Assembly (NCBI GenBank): GCA_900769355.1
Contig: CAAGGG010000052.1
Span: 1 to 23,596, forward strand
Origin: Candidatus Gastranaerophilales bacterium
GTDB taxonomy: Bacteria; Cyanobacteriota; Vampirovibrionia; Gastranaerophilales; Gastranaerophilaceae
Direction of reading: 5' to 3'
DNA length: 23,596 nucleotides
The notes under the pieces are model-generated. The model saw nothing but the letters and a program-made list of their open reading frames with translations, did not search any database and was not told the DNA's origin. Position numbers and translations under genes: made by a program. The number at the start of each line of letters is the position of its first letter. Position 1 is the stretch's first letter. This document shows positions 13,584 through 20,332 of the stretch, piece by piece.

Positions 13584-15011
13584 TTATGCAGCTTTTTTTA
13601 CAGCCGGCTTTTTCAAATATTGTTCAGGGTTATAACCTGCGGCTTTAAGAGCTTCTGCCAATTCTCGGTAGTCTGAGCCGTAGTAGTCTTTGCCTTTAAC
13701 TCTAACTTTGAATTGACCGTCTTTGTATTCAACTTTATCTGAGATTTCAGCTTTATCGTCGCCTACGATTTCGCGCAAGTCATCTTTGAACTGATTTTTA
13801 GCATCTGTTTCTTTTTTTGCTGCTTCTGCTTTTGTTTTTTGTTCTGCTTTAGCTTTTTCGTTAGCTTCTTTGCGTTTTGCATTATCTGCTTCTACTCTTT
13901 GTTTTGCTTCAACTTTTGCAGATTCTGTTTTAACTTTTTCATAAAGCGCATTTACTGCCTGACAAATCTTGTCATCATCGCGCCAGCCCCAAAGACCGAA
14001 ACCAGCTTTCCAGTCACCTGTGCTTTTTGTTGCATCAAGAGCAGCTGAAACTTCTGAACTTACGTCAATTCCTAGTTCAATAGCTTTTGCTTCAAGAGCT
14101 GTGATTAAAATTTTTGCGATTGTTTCTTTTTCTTCGCCTTCGCAATCATTCATCAAAGAACCGATAAGTCCGTATTTACCATCGTCACCATCATTATAAG
14201 GAGCTTTTCCTTTTTTATTAGTATTCCAAGTTTCAAATAATTGAAGTACATTGTCTTTATTGATTTTTTCTGTCAAAGCTGTTTTTAATTCTTCGTATTT
14301 AGTACCGGCACCTCTGATATAGCCATCAATATCATCAGTGATTTTCACCATTGCAGCTTTTTCAGCAGCTTTTTCTTGTGCTGTTTTTTCTTTTGTTTCT
14401 TTTGCAGAATCTGAACCTTCTGAGTTGCCTGTTCCATCAGCTTTTTCACCATCTTCTTTTGCCGTTTCAGCTTCTTGAACTTCTTTTGCTATTTCTTGAA
14501 TTTTTTCTTCTGCGCTTTTTGTAAGTTCAGTGATTGATTTTTGAACAGCTTCAACATCTTTAGCTGCAATAGTTTTACCATTACACAAGTTTGCAATTTG
14601 TTGTTTAATTGTTTTAATTCTGTTTAAAATTGTTTCTAATTTTGATTTTTGAGCATCATTCAATCTGCCGGAATCAATAAGTCCTTGAATTTGAGATTCC
14701 AAATTATTCAAATTAGCTGCATAACCAGACAATCTAATTTTAAGGCCATCAGAAAACCCTGCTTGTCCGGCTGCTTCAATACCGGCTTGTGCTTGAAGTT
14801 GTTGACGAGAGTCACAACCTGACAAATTTGTACCTAACATAAGAGGGTTTGACCAAAGTGAACTATATGGGTTTTGCATTGCCTGAGCCATATTGTAAGT
14901 GTACTCAGGATATCCATCAACATAAGATGAGAAATATGGTTGAGTAACACCATCAAAGTTTGTTGTATTTAATTTGTTTCCTAATCCGTAAAGTGATGCG
15001 AAATTAATCAT
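13584..15011 (-). CDS. Large Lys/Ala/Glu-rich hypothetical protein
   Basis: The 475-residue protein is not recognised. There is no signal peptide. Residues 1-70 are aromatic and Asn/Tyr/Ser-rich (YPEYTYNMAQAMQNPYSSLW). A long helical coiled-coil region follows (about 75-225) with an acidic Gly/Ser break (about 185-205). A globular middle (about 225-345) includes IRGAGTKYEELKTALTEKIN and ETWN-like motifs faintly reminiscent of one annexin-type helical repeat. A second charged coiled coil rich in KAEAK (about 350-405) and a small C-terminal domain ending KKPAVKKAA complete it. The ATG is preceded by GATAAGGAT, a good ribosome binding site. It stands alone with its own terminator. The composition resembles lineage-specific surface or structural proteins. 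The annexin-like resemblance is weak and only a suggestion. Confidence 0.65.
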   Translation of the reverse strand: MINFASLYGLGNKLNTTNFDGVTQPYFSSYVDGYPEYTYNMAQAMQNPYSSLWSNPLMLGTNLSGCDSRQQLQAQAGIEAAGQAGFSDGLKIRLSGYAANLNNLESQIQGLIDSGRLNDAQKSKLETILNRIKTIKQQIANLCNGKTIAAKDVEAVQKSITELTKSAEEKIQEIAKEVQEAETAKEDGEKADGTGNSEGSDSAKETKEKTAQEKAAEKAAMVKITDDIDGYIRGAGTKYEELKTALTEKINKDNVLQLFETWNTNKKGKAPYNDGDDGKYGLIGSLMNDCEGEEKETIAKILITALEAKAIELGIDVSSEVSAALDATKSTGDWKAGFGLWGWRDDDKICQAVNALYEKVKTESAKVEAKQRVEADNAKRKEANEKAKAEQKTKAEAAKKETDAKNQFKDDLREIVGDDKAEISDKVEYKDGQFKVRVKGKDYYGSDYRELAEALKAAGYNPEQYLKKPAVKKAA

Positions 15012-15127
15012 ATCCTTATCCCCTGTGTGAATTTTTATTCCCCGTACTTATATAAAGAATTTTCACTCACTAAAATTGCGTATAAGAAATATATAAATTT
15101 ATACAAATCGTCAAAACACCTATCAAT

Positions 15128-15790
15128 CTAGGGTTTTAAATACTTTACATTACTTAACAAATTAATAATATCATCTTTTGTTATCTCTGGATTAACTTCT
15201 TTTATGCTAACAATCGACGAAGTATCAACGTTTTCTTTAAAGATTTTTTCTAACAAATTTTTATTAAAATCATACAAAATCGAGCCGTGTTGCAGAATAT
15301 ATCCTTCTTTGCGGAATTGTGCAGACCCGATAAGCTTACGTCCATGCCAGCATAAATCTGCACCTGTCGAAACAAGCATACAATAATCCTTGTGCCCCTG
15401 AATTTTTCTTGTTCCTCCAAAATCAAGTTCAATCCCTATTTGTTTAAACGCATCAATCAGAATTTGAGAAATTTCTTTGTATGACTCAACAACATTTTGT
15501 CCGTTTTTTAAAGCAGTAACAGGGCAAACATAGCTATATGTAATTTCATCATCGTGCAAAAGAGCTCTACCACCTGTCAAACGTCGCACGACATCAATTC
15601 CGTTATCCGCCAAAAATTTTTCATCAACAAAATCAGATTTTTGATTTCTCCCCAAAGAAACACAAGCAGGCGACCAGCCATAAAGCCTAAAAATCGGTTC
15701 TTTTGTCTGGGTTTTAATCGCATTCTCAAGTAAGTCGCTATCAATTTGCATATTTAGTTTTCCGGTGTTGATTGTGTATGGTTTAAACAT
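15128..15790 (-). CDS. Lipoate-protein ligase / octanoyltransferase family protein (LplA/LipM-like)
   Basis: The 220-residue protein belongs to the biotin/lipoate ligase fold used to attach lipoyl or octanoyl groups to lipoyl domains of 2-oxoacid dehydrogenases or the glycine cleavage H protein. Motifs are VSLGRNQ (44-50), RRLTGGRALLHDDEITYSY (69-87, ligand pocket), GRKLIGSAQFR (150-160, with the binding Lys152) and LQHGSILYD. C137 in KDYCMLVS sits where LipM-type octanoyltransferases have their acyl-carrying Cys. The single-domain length without the LplA accessory domain also favours the LipM side, but the choice between ligase and transferase is not certain. No Shine-Dalgarno sequence or good promoter is seen before the ATG. 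MITE-like copy C lies just upstream. Confidence 0.85.
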   Translation of the reverse strand: MFKPYTINTGKLNMQIDSDLLENAIKTQTKEPIFRLYGWSPACVSLGRNQKSDFVDEKFLADNGIDVVRRLTGGRALLHDDEITYSYVCPVTALKNGQNVVESYKEISQILIDAFKQIGIELDFGGTRKIQGHKDYCMLVSTGADLCWHGRKLIGSAQFRKEGYILQHGSILYDFNKNLLEKIFKENVDTSSIVSIKEVNPEITKDDIINLLSNVKYLKP

Positions 15791-15820
15791 GGTGTGTCTA
15801 GTTTTGTTATTTTTTTAAGG

Positions 15821-15948
15821 AGGTGAATAGGTGAATAAGACGATAAGTCAATAAGTTCGTTACAGTTGCTACGCAACAAAATATATTTTCGAACGAAGTG
15901 AGCTAAATGCACTTATTCACCTATTCACTTATTTTCTTATTCACTTTT
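15821..15948. repeat. MITE-like GTGAATA element, copy C
   Basis: AGGTGAATAGGTGAATAAG on the left is the inverse of CACTTATTCACCTATTCAC on the right. The centre holds a GTTGC-tac-GCAAC hairpin (15865-15877). The 46 bp from 15860 are identical to 19288-19333 in copy D. Confidence 0.75.
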
Positions 15949-15951
15949 AAA

Positions 15952-16842
15952 TTAGATATTTGCTTCCTTTTCCCTTTCCTTCAAATCTTTCTCAAACTGT
16001 GCAAACGTTTCATTTCCGACAAATTGTTCCAGTGCGGCACGTTTTGCATAAAACTCAGAACGCGCTTTCATCTGATTATCCAAAGCCGTTCTGTAATATG
16101 CATCGGTCGTCAAAATCACCTCGCGAGACATATTTTGCGACAGGTCGTAATTTTTTTTGCGTTCAGCCGTAATCTGCTCAATCATCTTCAACTTTTTACG
16201 TGCGGTCATATAGTTATAATACAAATCGACAGTTCGCTGTTGTAAATCCTCGATTTTGCGCACAAGAATAATCATATCCGCATCAGTTACTTTTGTATAT
16301 TTATAATTAAGTGCCTTTGTATCTTGCGACATAATCCCTAAAATATTACCACCAATCAGCGAACCGCCAGCCAAAACAGGATTTCCCATGCCGGCACCGA
16401 CAAGAGTTGACATACTCGCAATTGTTGTTAAAACTTTTTTTACTGATTTTTCATCAGGCTTGTCCTCATCAGGGTTTGAAAGTTTATACAGGGCAAAATT
16501 TATCGTATCACTTTGCGACGCAGCACCTTGCCATAAAACCGACAAATCGCCCACCATATCTTCCTGATCAAGTTCCAAATCCGCCGCAACTTCTTTGGAA
16601 ATCTGCTTTATGCTCAAATCCGCAAACGTCAAATCTGTCGCATCAAACTGCTCCGCATCGCGTTTTACGTATTCCTGATGAATTTTATTTTCTGCTTTTG
16701 CCTCAGTGTATTCTCTTTCAGGCTCCTCTGAAAGTCCGGTTCTGTATGCGGGCGGCTTTGGCATTGTAACATCTTTTAATTCAATTGCAGACGCCGGCAA
16801 GACAAAATTCAAAGCCAAGGCGATTACGAATAATTTCTTCAT
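15952..16842 (-). CDS. Exported TolC-like helical-hairpin protein, downstream paralog
   Basis: A 296-residue protein with a Sec signal peptide (MKKLFVIALALNFVLPASA, cleavage after ASA at about 19). It is paralogous to the next gene upstream. Shared elements in the same order are an LWxG segment followed by INFALYKLSNP, a glycine/alanine-rich hydrophobic stretch (about 145-172), a T-D-A/T motif leading to IEDLQQRTVDLYYNYMTARK, and a long amphipathic C-terminal hairpin. The YYNY helix and its return helix recall the periplasmic barrel of TolC-type outer-membrane factors, but the protein is too short for a full TolC and lacks its duplicated domains, so only a distant relation is suggested. The ATG overlaps the upstream stop by four bases, so the two are co-translated. 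Likely an envelope protein. Confidence 0.65.
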   Translation of the reverse strand: MKKLFVIALALNFVLPASAIELKDVTMPKPPAYRTGLSEEPEREYTEAKAENKIHQEYVKRDAEQFDATDLTFADLSIKQISKEVAADLELDQEDMVGDLSVLWQGAASQSDTINFALYKLSNPDEDKPDEKSVKKVLTTIASMSTLVGAGMGNPVLAGGSLIGGNILGIMSQDTKALNYKYTKVTDADMIILVRKIEDLQQRTVDLYYNYMTARKKLKMIEQITAERKKNYDLSQNMSREVILTTDAYYRTALDNQMKARSEFYAKRAALEQFVGNETFAQFEKDLKEREKEANI

Positions 16843-17654
16843 TTTGCCACCGCCTTTTCTCCAACCAATGTCGAATTATAATTGAATTGGTATAAATTCA
16901 ACTTATCTACAACCTTTTTCCCAGCAAGCCTTTGAAGCTCCAAATGATATTTTTTTGCATTTTCCATATAATAAAACTCTTCAACCCTCATATTGTCATA
17001 CAAAGCAGAAGAAATAGTAATTTCCATCAAATCCTCATCATCAAGGGCTTTGGCATAATTTTTGTTGTAAAGCAAAAGTCTTTGGCGAGTCTCTTTCAAC
17101 TGAGAAAGCGAACTTTTGTAATTGTAATATGCCGTAATAATCTTGTCCTGCAAGTTTTCTACAAGCCCCGCAAGTTCAATCAACTCAGTATCAGTCAGAG
17201 GAATTTCAGTCGGCATATTTTTACGGTTAATCAAATTTTGCGCAAGCCTTCCAGCTGCAAAAGCAGATGACTGCGTCAAATAATCCGCCCCTATTAAAGA
17301 CGGCGCAAAAGAAGCACCTGCAACAACTGCAGAAAGAGTTTTAGCCATAAGAGAAGAGTGAATTCGACGTTGACTCTCAGGAGTCGAAAGCTTTTTCAAG
17401 GCAAATCCGATAACCTGATTGTTTTCAACCGTTCCTTTCCAAAGATTTTCAATATCTTCAAGGTCTTTGTCCTTTTGAAGTCTTACTAATTCCTGCAAAA
17501 CCTGTTCATCATTCACAACAAGCGACTGTTTTTTAGAAATATCAGTTTTCGGTAACTCAATTTTGTGTGCCTCAACTCCACCGAGCGAAACCTCGTCCGC
17601 AAGCACAGGTGCTCCCAAAAGAATTATTAATATCCCAACCAAATACTTTTTCAT
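16839..17654 (-). CDS. Exported TolC-like helical-hairpin protein, upstream paralog
   Basis: A 271-residue protein beginning MKKYLVGILIILLGAPVLA, a signal peptide cleaved before DEV. It aligns with its neighbour through LWKG, VIGFALKKLSTP, an Ala/Gly hydrophobic stretch (about 105-140), LTDTELIELAGLVENLQD and AYYNYKSSLSQLKETRQ, then a long helix to the C-terminus. The paralogs probably arose by tandem duplication and may form a hetero-oligomer; both points are inference. The start 17654 is preferred over an ATG at 17690 because it creates the standard signal peptide. It has no Shine-Dalgarno sequence: an extended -10 (TGC then TATAAA) ends six bases before the ATG, indicating a leaderless mRNA. 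It is convergent with nothing and divergent from the TPR gene. Confidence 0.65.
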   Translation of the reverse strand: MKKYLVGILIILLGAPVLADEVSLGGVEAHKIELPKTDISKKQSLVVNDEQVLQELVRLQKDKDLEDIENLWKGTVENNQVIGFALKKLSTPESQRRIHSSLMAKTLSAVVAGASFAPSLIGADYLTQSSAFAAGRLAQNLINRKNMPTEIPLTDTELIELAGLVENLQDKIITAYYNYKSSLSQLKETRQRLLLYNKNYAKALDDEDLMEITISSALYDNMRVEEFYYMENAKKYHLELQRLAGKKVVDKLNLYQFNYNSTLVGEKAVAK

Positions 17655-17660
17655 AACAAC

Positions 17661-17669
17661 TTTATAGCA
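17661..17669 (-). promoter_or_regulatory. Extended -10 promoter for the paralog pair
   Basis: On the minus strand TGC and TATAAA are followed by GTTGTT and the ATG at 17654. A TTGGAT lies 18 bp upstream as a weak -35. The mRNA would begin at the start codon. Confidence 0.5.
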
Positions 17670-17738
17670 CAAGAAAAATAATAAATCCAATGATTGATAA
17701 AGTCTACATCAAACGGACGTTATCCAACTAGAAAAAAA

Positions 17739-17753
17739 ACTCTATTATAGAGT
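17739..17753. promoter_or_regulatory. Palindrome over the likely -10 of the TPR gene
   Basis: ACTCTA-TTA-TAGAGT is a perfect 6-bp inverted repeat. It contains TATTAT (17743-17748), the best -10 candidate, 17 bp after TTATCC (17720-17725). It could be an operator or a hairpin in a leader. Confidence 0.4.
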
Positions 17754-17769
17754 AAAAGGAAGGTTAAAA

Positions 17770-18501
17770 TTGAGTTCTAATACAAAATTGTGTACGAACC
17801 CCGTACAAAATACATTTTATAAAAAAGCAAATGCACTATGCCAAGAAAAATTATATAAAGAAGCCGTCGCATGCTACTTAAACGCAATTCTTATCGACAG
17901 AAACAGCGCAGAAAGCTACTTTGAACTTGGAATTTGCTATAAAAATTTAAAAAACTATGCAAAAGCCATAGAATGTCTTGACAAAGCAGGCGAAATCAAA
18001 TCTGACAACTATGAAACATTCTTTGAACTCGGAGTTTGTCACCTTCTTGAAGAAAATATTTGCGGTGCTATAAAAAACTTTGTTCGCGCAATCCAAATTA
18101 ACCCTGATAATCCTGATGCAATCTTGCAACTCGGGCTTTCTCACGAATTATGCGAAGAATACGATCTTGCACTTATGATTTATCAAAAATTAATAGAAAA
18201 TTCACCTGAATTCATAAAGGCTTATGAGCACAAATCCGCATTGTTGATGAAACTCGAAAGATTTCAAGAAGCCGCAACCGTCCTATATCATCTGATTAAG
18301 ATTAATCCAAATTACCACAAAGCTTTTGCCGGACTAGGAGTTTGCCTTGACAAACTAGGGAAAAAAATAGAGGCTCAAAGGTTTTACAGAAGATTTTTGA
18401 ACGCAAAACCGACTTCATTCAATACCGAATTTATCAAAAAAAGATTTAACAAAATCAAAACCCAAAAAGTTACAACTTCATACATGACTCTTTGCAAATA
18501 A
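17770..18501 (+). CDS. Tetratricopeptide-repeat protein
   Basis: A 243-residue protein made of five or so TPR units. Clear ones begin at AESYFELGICYKNLKNYAKA, YETFFELGVCHLLEENICGA, PDAILQLGLSHELCEEYDLA and HKAFAGLGVCLDKLGKKIEA, each with the W/Y-L-G-Y/A-F-A-P spacing of a helix pair. It has no signal peptide or catalytic domain and should be a protein-interaction scaffold in the cytoplasm. The start is a TTG, chosen because AAGGAAGG lies six bases before it and no ATG is available nearby in frame. It precedes nusB by 93 bp but nusB has its own promoter candidate. Partner unknown. Confidence 0.85.
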   Translation: MSSNTKLCTNPVQNTFYKKANALCQEKLYKEAVACYLNAILIDRNSAESYFELGICYKNLKNYAKAIECLDKAGEIKSDNYETFFELGVCHLLEENICGAIKNFVRAIQINPDNPDAILQLGLSHELCEEYDLALMIYQKLIENSPEFIKAYEHKSALLMKLERFQEAATVLYHLIKINPNYHKAFAGLGVCLDKLGKKIEAQRFYRRFLNAKPTSFNTEFIKKRFNKIKTQKVTTSYMTLCK

Positions 18502-18527
18502 AATTTAAGTTTTAGTGAGAAATTTTC

Positions 18528-18556
18528 TTGTAGATAAAAAGTTTTCATGTTAGCAT
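18528..18556 (+). promoter_or_regulatory. Putative nusB promoter
   Basis: TTGTAG (18528-18533) and TAGCAT (18551-18556) are 17 bp apart, and TGT immediately before the -10 gives an extended -10 element. The leader would be about 32 nt and ends with AGAGG before the ATG. Confidence 0.5.
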
Positions 18557-18594
18557 AAACCTTGTAAATTACAAACGAAAAAAGAGGTAAAAAT

Positions 18595-19254
18595 ATGCAA
18601 GCCCGCAGAGCAGCAAGAGAATTAGCGTTTATACTATTTTCTCAATTTGATAAAAAAATTACAAATTATTCAAGAGAAGATTTGCAAGATATTATTCTTA
18701 AATCAGTTAGAATATTGACAAGCAGCGCAACAGACGAGTTGAAAATCGCACTTGGCGCACTTATTTCAATGAGAGATCAAATCGAAAACTATGAAGCTGA
18801 TGCCGAAGAAAATTTAAAAAGACCAATCGGCGCAGCAAATATTCCCGTACCAATTCCGATGACATCTGATATGACAGGCAGAATTAACGAAATGATTAAT
18901 ATTGCCGAAAAATCAATGTTAGCTTTGGAAATCGCAGAATTCACAACACTTGATTCTCAACACGACGTAAAAAATTACGCAATCCAAATCGCAGACTACT
19001 TCCAAAAAAATCACGAAGAAGTAGACGAAATTATCCAAAAATATGCAAAAAATTGGGATTTGGGACGTCTTGTAAAAATGGACAAAGACATTTTGCGAAT
19101 TGCAATTGTAGAACTTTTGTTTATTAAAGATGCTCCAATGAAGGTAGTTGTTGATGAAGCACTTGAACTTGCAAAAAAATACTCAACAGAAGACAGTGCC
19201 GCATTTATCAACGGTGTTTTGGCAAAAGTAATCGTTGATTATGGGGTTAATTAG
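18595..19254 (+). CDS. nusB: Transcription antitermination factor NusB
   Basis: NusB binds boxA RNA with NusE (S10) and promotes antitermination and proper rRNA transcription. The N-terminal QARRAARELAFILFSQFD motif is the canonical Arg-rich RNA-binding start. The C-terminal half has NWDLGRLVKMDKDILRIAI, ELLFIKDAPMKVVVDEALELAKKYS and AAFINGVLAKV, all diagnostic. The protein is 219 residues, longer than the roughly 140 of E. coli NusB. The extra is a central segment (about 60-110) that includes a Pro-rich loop, an enlargement I associate with cyanobacterial NusB. AGAGG precedes the ATG. It is followed by a MITE-like element and ftsY. Confidence 0.92.
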   Translation: MQARRAARELAFILFSQFDKKITNYSREDLQDIILKSVRILTSSATDELKIALGALISMRDQIENYEADAEENLKRPIGAANIPVPIPMTSDMTGRINEMINIAEKSMLALEIAEFTTLDSQHDVKNYAIQIADYFQKNHEEVDEIIQKYAKNWDLGRLVKMDKDILRIAIVELLFIKDAPMKVVVDEALELAKKYSTEDSAAFINGVLAKVIVDYGVN

Positions 19255-19262
19255 AGGATTAT

Positions 19263-19376
19263 AAAAGGCGATAAAGCAATATGTTCATTACAGTTGCTAC
19301 GCAACAAAATATATTTTCGAACGAAGTGAGCTATATGAACTTATTCACTTATTAACTTATCGCCTTATTCACTTCC
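19263..19376. repeat. MITE-like GTGAATA element, copy D
   Basis: It fills the gap between nusB and ftsY. The left arm AAGGCGATAA (19265-19274) is inverted to TTATCGCCTT (19357-19366). The GTTGC-tac-GCAAC hairpin is at 19293-19305, and 46 bp from 19288 are identical to copy C. The left arm is shorter than in the other copies. Confidence 0.75.
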
Positions 19377-19390
19377 CATTAAGGAAAAAT

Positions 19391-20305
19391 ATGTTCGGAT
19401 TTTTTAAAGATAAATTTAATAACCTGAAAGAAACTGTTTCCAACACAGCCCAAGTGCTTGTTGGAAATGTTGTTAATACAGTCGGTGAGGAAGAAGAATT
19501 TTCAGAATTCGTACTTGACGATATGGAAGACACTTTGATTTCAGCAGATTTAGGCGTAAATTATGCCGTTGAACTTGTCGACAAACTCAGAAATCAGTCA
19601 AAAATTAAACCCGCTGATGTCAAAAATTATCTTAAAAACGAATTCTTGAACGTGTTGAAAACTGCCGGCGACAACTCTCTTGCATATAAAGCAAACGAAT
19701 TGAACATCTATTTTATAACAGGCGTGAACGGTGCCGGAAAAACAACACTTATCGGCAAACTTGCATATAAATTTAAACAAGAAGGCAAACGAGTGCTGAT
19801 TGCAGCAGGTGACACATTCAGAGCTGCTGCCGAAGAACAGCTTGATATTTGGTCAAAACGTGCCGGTGCAGAAATTATTCGCCGCGACAAAGCTGATCCT
19901 GCGTCAATCGTGTTTGAAGCAATTGAAAAAGGTCAAAAGGAAGGCTTTGACGTAATTTTGGTTGATACTGCTGGTCGACTTCAAAACAAATTCAACCTTA
20001 TGGAAGAGTTGAAAAAAATTAAATCCGTTATCGACAAAAAAGCACCTGATGCCTTGCGCGAATGTATTTTGGTAATCGATGCTAACACAGGACAAAACGG
20101 CTTGCAACAGGCAAAAGTTTTCACAGAAGCCGTAAATGTCACATCTGTTGCCCTCACAAAACTCGACGGTTCCGCAAAAGGAGCAATTGTGCTTGCAATT
20201 GCTAAAGAAATGAAACTTCCTGTAAAACTCGTCGGCGTGGGCGAAAAAATGGAAGATTTGAAAGCATTCAATTCGGAAGAATTTATTGAAGCTTTGTTTA
20301 ATTAA
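19391..20305 (+). CDS. ftsY: Signal recognition particle receptor FtsY
   Basis: FtsY is the membrane-associated GTPase that docks SRP-ribosome complexes to the Sec translocon. The 304-residue protein has an N domain (about 1-95, helical bundle) followed by the G domain: G1 GVNGAGKTT (111-119), the insertion-box motif DTFRAAAEEQL (141-151), G3 DTAGR (192-196), G4 TKLDG (256-260), and the closing VGVGEKMEDL. It lacks the long acidic A domain of E. coli FtsY and begins almost directly with an amphipathic MFGFFKDKFNNLK helix, likely the membrane-targeting element. AAGGAAA precedes the ATG. The M14 peptidase gene begins 27 bp downstream and is probably co-transcribed. Confidence 0.95.
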   Translation: MFGFFKDKFNNLKETVSNTAQVLVGNVVNTVGEEEEFSEFVLDDMEDTLISADLGVNYAVELVDKLRNQSKIKPADVKNYLKNEFLNVLKTAGDNSLAYKANELNIYFITGVNGAGKTTLIGKLAYKFKQEGKRVLIAAGDTFRAAAEEQLDIWSKRAGAEIIRRDKADPASIVFEAIEKGQKEGFDVILVDTAGRLQNKFNLMEELKKIKSVIDKKAPDALRECILVIDANTGQNGLQQAKVFTEAVNVTSVALTKLDGSAKGAIVLAIAKEMKLPVKLVGVGEKMEDLKAFNSEEFIEALFN

Positions 20306-20332
20306 TCGACAAAGATAGCGAGGGCGGACGAC

